Below are positions 26,337 to 35,640 of a stretch of DNA of 64,000 nucleotides, piece after piece. How positions within the stretch are numbered: the stretch's first letter is position 1; each line of letters begins with the position of its first letter. This DNA is from Paraburkholderia sp. Tr-20389 (GTDB lineage: Bacteria; Pseudomonadota; Gammaproteobacteria; Burkholderiales; Burkholderiaceae). The notes beneath the pieces were generated by a model. That model saw nothing but the letters and a program-made list of their open reading frames with translations. It made no database searches and was not told the origin of the DNA. Made by a program: the position numbers and the translations under genes. The stretch is taken from positions 124,001-188,000 of the forward strand of contig NZ_JAAGPD010000001.1 of assembly GCF_017104565.1 (NCBI RefSeq). Direction: 5' to 3'.

Positions 26337-27884
26337 ATGAAACTCACCATCAAGTTCCGTCTACTCGCCACCTTGACGCTGCTCGGCCTGCTCCTGATGG
26401 TGAGCGGCGTATTAGGCATCACGGGCATGCATGGTTCGAACAGTGCAGTCGCGCAGGCTTACATGAGCGATGTGGCAGCGGCGACCTCTTTGGGCAAGTC
26501 GAACCTCAACCTGACTGTCGTGCGCACCACGCTCGACCGTGTGCTGCTGCATCCCGAAGCACCGGACACGGGTGCGTTGATCGACAAGGCGCTCAACTAT
26601 CTCGCGGTGTCCGACGCGGCGTGGAAGGAATACCGCGCACTGCCCGCATCGGACGCCGAAGCGGCGCTGTCGAAGGCTGTCGCAGACGCCCGTGCGGCGA
26701 TGCTGCACGGAGCGCTCGAACCGATGATGGATGCGATGCGTCATGGCGATCACCCGCGCGCCGACCATATCGCGATGGTGGACATGCCGCCGCTCGCGGC
26801 ATCCCTCACTCAGAAGACGGCGGCGCTCGACAAGTTCCGCACCGAGCAGGGCGCCGAACGCTACAAGAACGCGCAGGACCGTTACGATCTGCTGTTCACG
26901 GTGACGCTCGTCGCGATCGCAGTTGGATTGCTGGCGTGCGTTACATGTGGTTTCTCGCTGCTTCGCGCGATAGCACGTCCGATCGAGATGACCGTGCAGC
27001 ATGTGGAGCGAATCGCGCAGGGCGACATGTCGCAACAATTGCGTTTCGAAACGGACGACGAAATGGGGCGTCTCGTGAACAGCGTCGGGCAGATGCAGCA
27101 GGGCGTTGCCGCGATGATCGAGCAGATCGCGCGCGGCAGCGATTCGATCGCGGCCGCGACGCAGCAGATTTCGGCCGGCAATGCGGACCTGTCGGCACGC
27201 ACCGAGGCGCAGGCGGCATCCGTCGAGGAAACGGCGGCCAGCATGGAAGAACTGACCAGCGCCGTGTCGCAGAACGCCGAGCATGCACGCGAAGCGCGCG
27301 CGCTCGCCGAAGAGACGAACGTCACGGCAGGCGCGGGCGCCGATGTGGTGAATCAGGTCATCGTCGCGATGAAGGACATTCACGACGGCGCCAAACGGAT
27401 GAACGAGATCATCGGCGTCATCGAGGGCATTGCGTTCCAGACCAACATTCTCGCGCTCAACGCAGCGGTCGAGGCCGCGCGCGCCGGCGAGGAAGGGCGC
27501 GGCTTCGCCGTCGTCGCGGGCGAGGTGCGTACTCTGGCGCAGCGCTCGGCGAGCGCCGCGAAGGAAATCAAGGCATTGATCGATGCGTCGGCTGCCCGCG
27601 TCGATGACGGCTCGCGTCTCGTCGGGCAGGCTGGGCAGACTATCGGAGAAGTGCGCGCGGCCGTCAGCCGCGTCTCGTCGATCATGAACGAAATCGCGAC
27701 GGCTTCCGCCGAACAGAGCGACGGCATCGAGGAAGTCAACCGCGCGGTTTCGCAGATGGATGAGATGTCACAGCAGAATGCCGCTCTCGTCGAAGAGGCG
27801 GCTGCGGCGGCCGCGTCGCTGAAAGAGCAGACCGATCTGCTGAAGGCGGCGGCCGGCCGTTTCAGACTGGCAAGCGCGTACTGA
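26337..27884 (+). CDS. Methyl-accepting chemotaxis protein
   Basis: A 515-aa inner-membrane chemoreceptor. Helix 1 is at about 8-31 ([20 protein letters not shown]), followed by a four-helix-bundle periplasmic sensor of the Tar type (about 32-187), and helix 2 at about 190-212 ([18 protein letters not shown]). A HAMP domain follows ([20 protein letters not shown]), then the signalling domain with the hairpin tip [20 protein letters not shown] (in part). No C-terminal CheR-tether pentapeptide is seen. It has its own sigma-28-like promoter 35 bp upstream. Its place after the tartrate carrier suggests, but does not prove, that it senses dicarboxylates. A 7-bp stem ACTGACG/CGTCAGT joins its stop to that of the convergent gene. 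Confidence 0.95.
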   Translation: MKLTIKFRLLATLTLLGLLLMVSGVLGITGMHGSNSAVAQAYMSDVAAATSLGKSNLNLTVVRTTLDRVLLHPEAPDTGALIDKALNYLAVSDAAWKEYRALPASDAEAALSKAVADARAAMLHGALEPMMDAMRHGDHPRADHIAMVDMPPLAASLTQKTAALDKFRTEQGAERYKNAQDRYDLLFTVTLVAIAVGLLACVTCGFSLLRAIARPIEMTVQHVERIAQGDMSQQLRFETDDEMGRLVNSVGQMQQGVAAMIEQIARGSDSIAAATQQISAGNADLSARTEAQAASVEETAASMEELTSAVSQNAEHAREARALAEETNVTAGAGADVVNQVIVAMKDIHDGAKRMNEIIGVIEGIAFQTNILALNAAVEAARAGEEGRGFAVVAGEVRTLAQRSASAAKEIKALIDASAARVDDGSRLVGQAGQTIGEVRAAVSRVSSIMNEIATASAEQSDGIEEVNRAVSQMDEMSQQNAALVEEAAAAAASLKEQTDLLKAAAGRFRLASAY

Positions 27885-27917
27885 CGAGGGGCGCCTGGCA
27901 CGGGCACAGGCGGCGCG

Positions 27918-28181
27918 TCAGTCGTCGAAATATCCCGCTGCCAGCGCCTCGTCGAAATCAGTGAGCCACGGCGCGAAGTGATCGGTGTCGTAGATGGCCT
28001 GCTTGCCGTTAGAGAGGCGGGTGACGGAAATCTGCCGAACCGCTCCGTTCGCGCCAGTCTTCGGGAAATCGTGGTTGTCCGTGATCCTGAACTCGCCGGG
28101 TGCGAGTCCACGGCTTGCAAGGACAGCCTTGACGTCTTCCTGTTCGTCCCACGAAAACTCGCTCAAGTCATGGGCTGGCAT
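27918..28181 (-). CDS. Hypothetical 87-aa acidic protein
   Basis: A small soluble protein, MPAHDLSEFSWDEQEDVKAV at its start, then LASRGLAPGEFRITDNHDFP, an alternating strand region (VRQISVTRLSNGKQAIYDTD) and an acidic end (DFDEALAAGYFDD). No family was recognised. The start at 28181 has GAGGAGA five bases upstream. It is convergent with the chemoreceptor gene and lies alone upstream of the MFS gene on the same strand. Good codon structure and ribosome site support a real gene. Confidence 0.7.
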   Translation of the reverse strand: MPAHDLSEFSWDEQEDVKAVLASRGLAPGEFRITDNHDFPKTGANGAVRQISVTRLSNGKQAIYDTDHFAPWLTDFDEALAAGYFDD

Positions 28182-28291
28182 GTTCGTCTCCTCGGCGCGG
28201 TCAGCGCAGAACATCGTAGCACGGAGGCGTGACATGCCAGCGGTCAGGGGCGCTCGATCTCCTGGGGTCTCGGCGTAAGCGGCGCGCGCCG

Positions 28292-29521
28292 TCATTCGGC
28301 GAGCACGGCCGACAGCGCGCGGCCCTTCGTCGCGAACGACGCGAGCACCGCAAGTCCCAACGCCGACAGCAGCACGCCGAGGTGCATCGCGCCCGTCGCG
28401 CCCGTGTGATCGACGACGATGCCGCCCGCGAGCGAACCCGCGGCAATGGCCGTCTGCACGGCGCTCACGAAGAGCGCCGAGGCGGCTTCGGGGCGGCTCG
28501 GCGAGGTCAGTTGCATCCACATGCTCAGGCACAGCGGAATCGCGCCGTACGCGATGCCCCACGCGAGCACGCCCGCGATCACTGCACCATGCAGATGCGC
28601 AAAGGTGGGGAGTGTGACCAGCGACACCATCACGAGCGCCGTCATCGCGGACAACGAGAGCCGCGGATGCGAGGTGACGAATGCCGACGCGACGAAGTTG
28701 GACATGAACCCGACGATGCCGAAGCCGAGCAGAAGCGCCGTGACCCACGTTGCGCCGAGCACCGCGTTGTCTTCGAGGAAGGGCGCGATATACGTGTAGG
28801 CGCAGAAGTGGGCACCGAACAGCAGCGCGACGAGCAGCAGGCTGCGCACGACGGTCCAGCGCGTGAGCATGCGGCCGAAGTCGGCGAGTCGTGCAGCGGC
28901 GCGCGGCGGCAGATCGGGCAACAGCGTGGCCTGCATCAGCAGCGCGGCAAGCGCGAGCGCGGACGTCGCGAAGAACGACACGCGCCACGACGACAGATCG
29001 GCGATGAACGTCCCGAGCGGCACCCCGATCACGGTTGCGAGCGTGATGCCCATGAAGATCGTCGCGCTCGCCTTCGCGCTGTCGTCCTCTGTGACGATCT
29101 GTCCCGAGACGCCGAGCGCAACGGTCCAGAATCCACCGAGGCTGATGCCGAGCAATGCACGGCCGACGAGCATCGTCGCGAAGTTCGTTGCGAGCGCCGC
29201 GACGAGATTCGATGCGACCAGCGCGACCGATAACAGCAGCAGGATCGACCGACGGTTCAGACGGCCTGCCGCGAGCAGCAACATCGGCGCGGAGAGCGCG
29301 GCGATGAGTCCGGGCGTGGTGGTCATCAGGCCCGCCGTGCCGGGCGTGACGCCGAGGTCGGCGGCGATCTTCGGCAGCACGCCGACGGGCAGATACTCTG
29401 TCGTCACGAACGCGAACGAACCGAGCGCAATCGAGAGCACGGCGAGCCAGCGCCGTTTGTCGACGCTGGCGGGAATGGACGTGGGCGCATCGGCGATCGA
29501 TGCGGGCTGATTGGTGTTCAT
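28292..29521 (-). CDS. MFS transporter, DHA1 / sugar-efflux type
   Basis: A 409-aa, 12-helix inner-membrane transporter. It starts with a soluble N terminus, then WLAVLSIALGSFAFVTTEYLPVG; the loop 2-3 motif is AGRLNRRSILL, and TM5 has the antiporter-type motif GVPLGTFIADLSSWRVSFF. Its closest style is AraJ/YdhP/SetA-like drug or sugar efflux pumps. The start at 29521 has GGAGC seven bases upstream; upstream in-frame codons are Arg-rich and excluded. It lies 145 bp after the old yellow enzyme gene on the same strand, separated by a hairpin. Substrate unknown. Confidence 0.88.
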   Translation of the reverse strand: MNTNQPASIADAPTSIPASVDKRRWLAVLSIALGSFAFVTTEYLPVGVLPKIAADLGVTPGTAGLMTTTPGLIAALSAPMLLLAAGRLNRRSILLLLSVALVASNLVAALATNFATMLVGRALLGISLGGFWTVALGVSGQIVTEDDSAKASATIFMGITLATVIGVPLGTFIADLSSWRVSFFATSALALAALLMQATLLPDLPPRAAARLADFGRMLTRWTVVRSLLLVALLFGAHFCAYTYIAPFLEDNAVLGATWVTALLLGFGIVGFMSNFVASAFVTSHPRLSLSAMTALVMVSLVTLPTFAHLHGAVIAGVLAWGIAYGAIPLCLSMWMQLTSPSRPEAASALFVSAVQTAIAAGSLAGGIVVDHTGATGAMHLGVLLSALGLAVLASFATKGRALSAVLAE

Positions 29522-29610
29522 ACGGGAAGCTCCAGCAAGCGCGCAGCGGCCCGCGCGTGCATCTGCATCGCGCGGACTGGCTGTATCACGCAAAAGGAAA
29601 AATGCCGGGC

Positions 29611-29646
29611 GCGGTGTGTCGCGCAAGCAGAAGCGCGGCACACCGC
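29611..29646 (-). terminator. Terminator-like hairpin after the old yellow enzyme gene
   Basis: Arms GCGGTGTGTCGCGC (29611-29624) and GCGCGGCACACCGC (29633-29646) pair at 13 of 14 positions around AAGCAGAA. On the minus strand a T-rich stretch (ATTTTTCCTTTT) follows about nine bases later, so termination is plausible but not classical. Confidence 0.5.
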
Positions 29647-29666
29647 CGATCGACTCGCTAACGCGC

Positions 29667-30776
29667 TCAAGCTGCGACGGCGTCCTCGTCATACGCCGGA
29701 TAGTCGGTGTAACCGATTTCCGTGCCGCCGAAGAAAGTCTCGCGATCGTACTTGTTCAACGGCAGGCGATTGCGCAGCCGTTCCGGCAAGTCCGGGTTCG
29801 CGATGAAATGCCGTCCGAAGGCGACGAGATCAGCGTCGCCGCTTTGCAGAATCGCCTCGGCGCTGTCGCCGTCGAAGCCGCCCGCCGCGATGATCGGCCC
29901 ATGAAAATGCGCGCGCAGTAACTTTGCCGCTACCGGGTTCTGGTCACGCGCGTCATCCTCCACATTGCCCGCGATGCGCGGCTCGATCAGATGCAGATAC
30001 GCGATGCCGAGCGTATTCAGTTCCGCCGCCACATACGTGAAGAGTGGTTCGGGGTTGCTGTCGGACATGTCGCCCCATGAGCCGCTCGGCCCGAGACGGA
30101 CCGCGACCTTGTCGGCGCCCCACACCGAGATCACGGCACGCGTGGTATCCAGCAGCAGGCGAGCGCGGTTCGCGATCGATCCGCCGTACACGTCCGTACG
30201 CCGGTTGCTGCCGTCCTGAAGGAACTGGTCGAGCAGATAGCCGTTGGCGGCATGCAGTTCGACGCCATCGAAGCCCGCCTTCACGCCGCGCTCGGCAGCC
30301 GTGCGGAAGCTTTCGACGATGCGCGCGACCTCGGCTGTTTCGAGCGCGCGGTTCGGCGTGTTCGGCACCCAGCCCGCTTCCGTGTAGGCAACGCCGCCGT
30401 GCGGCACTTCCGACGGTCCGACGGGGCGGCCGCCATCGGGCTGCAATTGCGCATTCGATTGCCGTCCGGCGTGATACAGCTGAAGGAAGATCTTGCCGCC
30501 TTTTGCATGCACGGCATCCGTCACGGCTTTCCAGCCGGCGATCTGGCTGTCGTCATACAGACCGGGCGCGCCGAGATAGCCGTTGCCGTCCGGCGCGGCG
30601 ATGGTGGCTTCGCCGATCAGCAGTGCACCGGCTGACGCTCGCTGTGCATAGTATTCGGCCATCAACGGGCCGGGACGTGCGCCGCTTTCGGCACGCATAC
30701 GGGTGAGCGGGGCGAGGACGACACGGTGTGCAATCTCGTACGAGCCGACCGCGACCTTCGAAAACAGTTTGGACAT
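29667..30776 (-). CDS. Old yellow enzyme, alkene reductase (NemA-like)
   Basis: A 369-aa FMN flavoprotein using NAD(P)H to reduce activated C=C bonds or nitro groups. Family residues: APLTRMRA (FMN-binding Thr), the substrate-binding pair His/Asn in ELHAANGYLLDQFLQDGSN (in part) with the active-site Tyr in GYLL, RTDVYGGS, VRLGPSG, and the late phosphate site DLVAFGRHFIANPDL. The start at 30776 has GGAGA five bases upstream. Such enzymes detoxify enones, quinones and nitroesters. It is divergent from a quinone-oxidoreductase-like gene 311 bp away; shared control is possible but unproven. Confidence 0.93.
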   Translation of the reverse strand: MSKLFSKVAVGSYEIAHRVVLAPLTRMRAESGARPGPLMAEYYAQRASAGALLIGEATIAAPDGNGYLGAPGLYDDSQIAGWKAVTDAVHAKGGKIFLQLYHAGRQSNAQLQPDGGRPVGPSEVPHGGVAYTEAGWVPNTPNRALETAEVARIVESFRTAAERGVKAGFDGVELHAANGYLLDQFLQDGSNRRTDVYGGSIANRARLLLDTTRAVISVWGADKVAVRLGPSGSWGDMSDSNPEPLFTYVAAELNTLGIAYLHLIEPRIAGNVEDDARDQNPVAAKLLRAHFHGPIIAAGGFDGDSAEAILQSGDADLVAFGRHFIANPDLPERLRNRLPLNKYDRETFFGGTEIGYTDYPAYDEDAVAA

Positions 30777-31087
30777 GTCAATCTCCATCATTCAGTGATT
30801 CGGGAATCTGCTGCGCAATGCCCGGTATCGGGCGACGCTTGACGCAAATGTAGAGGCGCTCGTGCGCCGGAAAAACCGTCGGCGGGTTCGGTCACTGCGG
30901 ACACGCGTGTCCGCAATCGCGCGCGGCCCGCTGCACGCGGCTTGCGGAGATTGTTTGTGTCAACAGAACACTGATGTTTTTTCTACCGGGTTTATCCGTC
31001 GCGGTGCCGTTTCCATAATCCGAGCCACTTCAACGTGCATCGCGCTCTGCAATGTGCGTTCGATAGATACGATGAAAGGAATGCATC
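30777..31087. other. Divergent gap between old yellow enzyme and reductase genes
   Basis: 311 bp with no gene. The right end is locally AT-rich (GATGTTTTTTCTACC near 30975) and offers an AAAGGA ribosome site for the next gene. No clear operator symmetry was seen. Confidence 0.5.
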
Positions 31088-32077
31088 ATGGCGAAAGTGA
31101 TTACCTTTGCGCGGCACGGCGGTCCGGAGGTCTTCGAGTACATCGAAGCGGGCACACCCGAGCCTGCCGCCAACGAAGTGCGCATCCGTGTGAAGGCCAT
31201 CGGCCTGAATCGCGCGGAATCGATGTGGCGTCGCGGCGAGTATGTCGAGCCCGCGAAGCTGCCGGCGCGCGTCGGATATGAAGCGTCCGGCGTGGTCGAG
31301 GCCGTTGGGGCGAACGTGACGCATGTCGATGTCGGCGATTCCGTCAGCACGGTGCCGTCGTTTTCGATGAACGATTACGGCGTGTACGGCGAACTCGTGC
31401 TGGCGCCTGCGCATGCCGTCGTGAAGAGCCCGGCGTGGCTGTCTCACGAAGACGCCGTGGCGATCTGGAACGTGTTCGTGACGCCCTATGCGGCGTTCAC
31501 GGAACATGAGCGTGTCAAAGCGGGCGACGTCGTGCTGATTCCCGCGGCATCGAGCGGTGTCGGTATCGGTGCGATCCAGGTCGCGAAGCGACTCGGTGCG
31601 ACGGCTGTCGCGCTCACGCGAACGCGCGACAAGCGTGACGCGCTCCTCGCGCTTGGCGCGGATCACGTGATCGTTACCGGCGAACAAGACCTCGTCGAAG
31701 CGGTGCAGCGCATCACGGACGGACGCGGCGCGGACCTCGCGTTCGATCCCGTCGGCGGCAAGAACTTCGCGCGTCTGATCGATGCGTTGCGACCTGGCGG
31801 CACGATCCTGTTGTACGGTGCCTTGAGTGCCGACGAGACTGTATTGCCGGTGCTGCCGTTGCTGGCCAAACGCATCACCGTGCACGGCTACAACCTCTTT
31901 GCAACGACGACCGACTCGCAGCGCCAGGCCGCTGCGGCAGCATTCGTTTTCGACGGATTGCAGTCGGGCGCGCTCAAGACCGTGATCGCGCATCGCTTCG
32001 AATTCGCGCAGATGGCGCAGGCGCATGCGGTGCTCGAACGCAACGAACACTTTGGCCGTATCGTGGTGTCGATGTGA
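31088..32077 (+). CDS. Medium-chain reductase, zinc-free quinone-oxidoreductase type
   Basis: A 329-aa MDR-superfamily enzyme. The N-terminal GroES-like domain (MAKVITFARHGGPEVFEY, VKAIGLNRAESMWRRG, GYEASGVVEAVG) lacks the catalytic-zinc Cys/His set. The Rossmann domain has PAASSGVGIGAIQVAKRLGA, a variant of the AxxGxxG NADPH motif, and FDPVGGKNF. It would reduce quinones or enones with NADPH. It is the first of three tightly spaced genes (7 and 20 bp gaps) with a flavin reductase and a Gfo/Idh/MocA oxidoreductase, suggesting one operon of reductive detoxification or aromatic/sugar metabolism. Confidence 0.9.
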   Translation: MAKVITFARHGGPEVFEYIEAGTPEPAANEVRIRVKAIGLNRAESMWRRGEYVEPAKLPARVGYEASGVVEAVGANVTHVDVGDSVSTVPSFSMNDYGVYGELVLAPAHAVVKSPAWLSHEDAVAIWNVFVTPYAAFTEHERVKAGDVVLIPAASSGVGIGAIQVAKRLGATAVALTRTRDKRDALLALGADHVIVTGEQDLVEAVQRITDGRGADLAFDPVGGKNFARLIDALRPGGTILLYGALSADETVLPVLPLLAKRITVHGYNLFATTTDSQRQAAAAAFVFDGLQSGALKTVIAHRFEFAQMAQAHAVLERNEHFGRIVVSM

Positions 32078-32084
32078 GGCAATG

Positions 32085-32717
32085 ATGGAATTCGACTTCG
32101 AAGCAATCGACGCAAAGCAACGCTACAAGCTGCTCGGTGCCGCCGTCACACCGCGACCGATCGCATGGGTGTCGACGCTGGGCGAGCAGGGTGAACTGAA
32201 CGCCGCCCCGTTCTCGTTCTTCAATGCGTTCGGCGAAGATCCGCCCGTGATGGGGTTCAGCATCCTGCATCGCTCGGATACGGATCGCAAGGACACGGGC
32301 GAGAACGTGAGGCGAGAGCGGGAGTTCGTCGTGAATCTGGTGGGCGAGGTTAATCTGGAAGACATGAACGTCACGGCGATCGATTTCCCGCCGGAGCGCA
32401 GCGAGTTCATCGAGGCGGGTCTGGTGGCCGCGCCGTCGACGCGCATCCGCACGCCGCGCATTGCGCACAGTCCTGTCTCGTTCGAATGCAGGCTCTTCGA
32501 CATCGTTCAGCTTGGACCGTCGCGATCGCTCGTGCTCGGTGAGGTACTGACGATGCATATCGTCGATGCTGCCGTCATCGATGCGCGGAAGGCTTATATC
32601 GACGCCCGCAAGCTGCGTCTGATCGGGCGCGGCGAACCCAACACCTATGTACGCACGAACGACGTGATACGTCTGCCGGCAATCCCGCTGCAAAGCTGGG
32701 CAGGGCGGCAGACGTGA
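32085..32717 (+). CDS. Flavin reductase-like domain protein
   Basis: A 210-aa FMN-binding split-barrel protein of the flavin reductase/DIM6-NTAB family. Visible motifs: TPRPIAWVSTLGEQGELNAAP (in part), FSFFNAFGEDPPVMGFS, RKDTGENVRREREFVVNLV, and AHSPVSFECRL. Such proteins supply reduced flavin to monooxygenases or act as stand-alone NAD(P)H:flavin reductases. The second of two adjacent ATGs (32085) is chosen because GAGG lies five bases before it. It overlaps the region before the next gene by a GTGA junction and belongs to a three-gene unit. Partner enzyme not identified here. Confidence 0.88.
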   Translation: MEFDFEAIDAKQRYKLLGAAVTPRPIAWVSTLGEQGELNAAPFSFFNAFGEDPPVMGFSILHRSDTDRKDTGENVRREREFVVNLVGEVNLEDMNVTAIDFPPERSEFIEAGLVAAPSTRIRTPRIAHSPVSFECRLFDIVQLGPSRSLVLGEVLTMHIVDAAVIDARKAYIDARKLRLIGRGEPNTYVRTNDVIRLPAIPLQSWAGRQT

Positions 32718-32737
32718 TAACCGGAGAAGCGAACATC

Positions 32738-33853
32738 ATGGAAGCATCACAGGTTGCGCCGTTGCGCGTGGGTGTTATCGGCGTGGGCAACTGGGCGAAG
32801 CATGGTCATCTGCGCGTGCTCGATCTGTTGCCGCAGTACACGTTGCAGGCTGTCTATAGCCATCGCCGCGAGGCCGCCGAAGCGGCGGCGCGTGAGTATC
32901 GGATTGGACGTGTCACGGCGTCGATGGATGAACTGGTCGAAAGCCCGGATCTCGACCTCGTGGTCGTGCTGAACACGGCGCCGCAACATGCGCAGACCGT
33001 GAAGCGCGTGATCGCGGCGGGCAAGCACGTGTACTGCGAATGGCCGTTGACGACGACGCTCGCGGAGTCCGAAGAACTGTTGCGGCTCGCCGAAGCGCGC
33101 GGCGTACGTCATGTTGTCGGCTTGCAGCGGCGCTTCGCGCCTCACAACCGTTACGTGCGCGATCTGATCGAACAGGGCTATGTCGGCGAACTGCGCTCCG
33201 TGCGCATGCATGTGAGCATGAACTACTTCCAGGCGATGCGTACGCGTGCGCTCGAATGGACCGTGCCGCCGGAGAACTTTTCGTCGGTGGTTTCGATCTA
33301 CGGCGGGCACTTTCTCGACATGCTCTTTTCGGCAACAGGCTGGCCCGTATCGATCGCCGCGCTTACGCCGAACCAGTTCCCTGCGGTGACGATCAGGGAA
33401 ACAGGCGTGTCGATGCCAACCTCGACGCCCGATCAACTCGTGCTCGCAGGCATGCTCGACGAGCGTGCGGTGGTATCGGTACATATCGAAGGTGGCAAGC
33501 GCAATGGCTCTGGCGTGCAGATCGATATCACCGGGACGGAAGGCGACTTGCGGATCACGAACGCGTCGGCGTTCGGCGATGTGGGCGACGATTATGAAAT
33601 CTTCGGTGCGCATGGCGACAAGCTCGCACTCGAACGGCTCGACGTGCCCGGCTCGTACCATCGTCTGCCGGATTCGCCGCTGCCTTCGGCCGTGCTGGAA
33701 CTGGCCGAACTGTACTGGGCGTATGCGCACGACATGGCGAACGGCACGCGCACTGCACCCAACTTTGCCGATGCGGTGCGGATGCATCATCTGATCGACA
33801 GTGCTCAAGCTTCGTATGCGGAGCGGCGGTTCGTGCGCTTGAACGCGCAGTAA
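32738..33853 (+). CDS. Gfo/Idh/MocA-family oxidoreductase
   Basis: A 371-aa NAD(P)-dependent dehydrogenase. The Rossmann domain starts RVGVIGVGNWAKHGHLRVL and includes VVVLNTAPQHA and the family motif GKHVYCEWPLTT, which stands where EKP(L) is usual, so the typical catalytic Lys is replaced (Glu-Trp-Pro). The C-terminal GFO_IDH_MocA_C domain follows (GYVGELRSVRMHV). Substrates in this family are sugars, inositols or related compounds. The ATG at 32738 has GGAGA ten bases upstream; a GTG at 32714 overlapping the previous stop is possible. Third gene of the reductase unit. Confidence 0.88.
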   Translation: MEASQVAPLRVGVIGVGNWAKHGHLRVLDLLPQYTLQAVYSHRREAAEAAAREYRIGRVTASMDELVESPDLDLVVVLNTAPQHAQTVKRVIAAGKHVYCEWPLTTTLAESEELLRLAEARGVRHVVGLQRRFAPHNRYVRDLIEQGYVGELRSVRMHVSMNYFQAMRTRALEWTVPPENFSSVVSIYGGHFLDMLFSATGWPVSIAALTPNQFPAVTIRETGVSMPTSTPDQLVLAGMLDERAVVSVHIEGGKRNGSGVQIDITGTEGDLRITNASAFGDVGDDYEIFGAHGDKLALERLDVPGSYHRLPDSPLPSAVLELAELYWAYAHDMANGTRTAPNFADAVRMHHLIDSAQASYAERRFVRLNAQ

Positions 33854-33974
33854 TGAATCGCCTGAGCGACTCGCGGCGATTACACCGCATGTAATTGGCG
33901 CGCCTCGCCGCCGCGCCTACTCTTTGGCTGTCGCGCAACCATTCCGGTTGCGCTCACCGTCCAAGGAGATGCAC

Positions 33975-34532
33975 ATGTCCCGCTATCCCATCCATACGAT
34001 CGAATCGGCACCCGCTCAATCGAAGCCTGTTCTCGAACAACTGCAACAGGCATTCGGCCTGATTCCGAATATCGCGGCGAAGATGGCCGCTTCGCCTGTG
34101 CTGATCAACGGCTTCATCGGTCTGTTCGAGCGCGTGCATGCGAGCAGCCTCACTGAGCAGCAGATCCAGACGCTGCTGCTGACCAATGCAGTCGCGAATG
34201 CAAGCGAATGGCCTGTCGCGTTCCATACGGCGCTCGCGTTGCAGCAAGGCGTCCATCACGCCGATGTCGACGCGATCCGGCAAGGCGTTTTGCCTCATGA
34301 CGCCGGACTGGCCGCGCTGTCGATGGTCGCGCGTACGCTGATCGACAAGCGCGGGCGCCTTGCCGCTGAAGATCAGAAGCGCTTCTTCGAAGCAGGGTTC
34401 AGTGCTGAGCAATTGCTCGAAGTCATCGCCGTCGTGGCGGCATCGACCATCACGAACTACACAGCAAGCGTCACGCAGCCGCCTCTTGAAGCACAGTTCG
34501 AGGAATTCGTCTGGCGTGCAGCCGCACGCTGA
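33975..34532 (+). CDS. AhpD-like carboxymuconolactone-decarboxylase-fold protein without CxxC
   Basis: A 185-aa helical protein of the CMD/AhpD-like superfamily. The core reads PVLEQLQQAFGLIPNIAAKM, VLINGFIGLFERVHAS, then QQIQTLLLTNAVANASEWPV and AFHTALALQQG. In AhpD and most relatives the corresponding segment carries CxxC; here it is ASEW, so the disulfide-reductase chemistry is absent. The His of AFHT is kept. AGGAGA precedes the ATG at five bases. The next gene is an XRE regulator in the same direction, 55 bp on, which may control it. Function unknown. Confidence 0.82.
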   Translation: MSRYPIHTIESAPAQSKPVLEQLQQAFGLIPNIAAKMAASPVLINGFIGLFERVHASSLTEQQIQTLLLTNAVANASEWPVAFHTALALQQGVHHADVDAIRQGVLPHDAGLAALSMVARTLIDKRGRLAAEDQKRFFEAGFSAEQLLEVIAVVAASTITNYTASVTQPPLEAQFEEFVWRAAAR

Positions 34533-34587
34533 GTTCCGCCGCGTTATATTGCGCTTCTCGAATGAAGGAAATGGGCAAGGAATGGCG

Positions 34588-35415
34588 ATGAGCGCAAACA
34601 TGCCGCCGGGCGAACTCGGGAATCTGCTGCGTTACTGGCGCGATGTGCGAGGCGTCAGTCAGCTGGATCTGTCGCTCGAAGCGGGTATTTCGCAGCGGCA
34701 GATCAGCTTTATCGAAAGCGGGCGCAGCGTGCCCGGTCGCGATACGCTGCTGACGCTCGCGCAAACGCTCGACGTGCCGCTGCGCGAGCGCAACGCGTTG
34801 TTGCTCGCCGCCGGCTACGCGCCGATGTATTCGGAGGCGCCGTGGAGTGCGCAGGAAATGCATGGCGTGGTTCGCGCGCTCGAACGCGTCGTGCGGCAGC
34901 ACGAACCGTTTCCTGCCATCGTCATGGATCGTCACTGGAACGTGCTGATGACCAACGATGCCGCGCTGCGTTTTTTCGGCCGCTTCATCGACATGGCTGC
35001 ACGCGAAGGTCCGCGCAACATGCTGCATCTGATGTTCGATCCGCACGGCATGCGTCCGTTCGTCGACGATTGGGAGAGCGTCGCGCGTAGCCTGCTGCAA
35101 CGCGTGCATCGCGAATCGGTCGGGCATGTGGTCGACGACGCGACGCGGCATCTGCTCGATGAACTGCTTGCCTACCCGAATGTGCCGCGCGACTGGAATA
35201 CGCATCATGCGAAGAATGCAGCGCCGACGATGCCCGTCATTCCGATGGGTTTCGTCAGCGACGGTACGGCGCTTCGCTATTTCTCGATGGTCACGACTGT
35301 GGGCGCGCCGCAGAACGTAGCCGCGCAGGAGTTGCGGATGGAATGCATGTTCCCCGCCGATGAAGAGACGGAAGCGCGTCATTTGCGTTTGCTTGACGTT
35401 AAAACGCAGCGTTGA
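34588..35415 (+). CDS. XRE regulator with MmyB-type ligand-binding domain
   Basis: A 275-aa regulator. The XRE helix-turn-helix is N-terminal (LGNLLRYWRDVRGVSQLDLS, ISQRQISFIESGRSVPGRDT) and the MmyB-like PAS-related domain is at about 100-265 (ALERVVRQHEPFPAIVMDRH, WNVLMTNDAALRFF, and the conserved ending FSMVTTVGAPQNVAAQELRM). MmyB domains bind a fatty-acid-like ligand in the structure known to me. The start at 34588 has AAGGA six bases upstream; an ATG two codons earlier is possible. It likely regulates the AhpD-like gene upstream or itself. Confidence 0.9.
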   Translation: MSANMPPGELGNLLRYWRDVRGVSQLDLSLEAGISQRQISFIESGRSVPGRDTLLTLAQTLDVPLRERNALLLAAGYAPMYSEAPWSAQEMHGVVRALERVVRQHEPFPAIVMDRHWNVLMTNDAALRFFGRFIDMAAREGPRNMLHLMFDPHGMRPFVDDWESVARSLLQRVHRESVGHVVDDATRHLLDELLAYPNVPRDWNTHHAKNAAPTMPVIPMGFVSDGTALRYFSMVTTVGAPQNVAAQELRMECMFPADEETEARHLRLLDVKTQR

Positions 35416-35640
35416 ATTACATTGAATTCTTTCCTCGACGCAACCGGAATAGCGCCCAAGCGATTTCCGCCGCATTTGTCATTCAGTGCACCTCACATAT
35501 TTAACCTTTAGTCAGAGTTTGATGAAAATTTAAAATCATTTCATGGTTTGTTCGTTTGATATTTTGTAGAATCGCGCGGGCTGTAAAAAGCAGCCAGAGG
35601 ATATGCGCTGTCTCGATGCAATCAACAAAATTTCAACAAT
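35416..35640. other. AT-rich promoter region of the exported three-gene set
   Basis: 225 bp clearly richer in A/T than its surroundings (35490-35570), for example AAAATTTAAAATCATTTCATGG. A possible -10 is TAGAAT (35567-35572), and a small stem GGCTG/CAGCC (35579-35595) follows. No gene was seen. The composition may reflect a silencer-bound promoter or acquired DNA. Confidence 0.45.
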
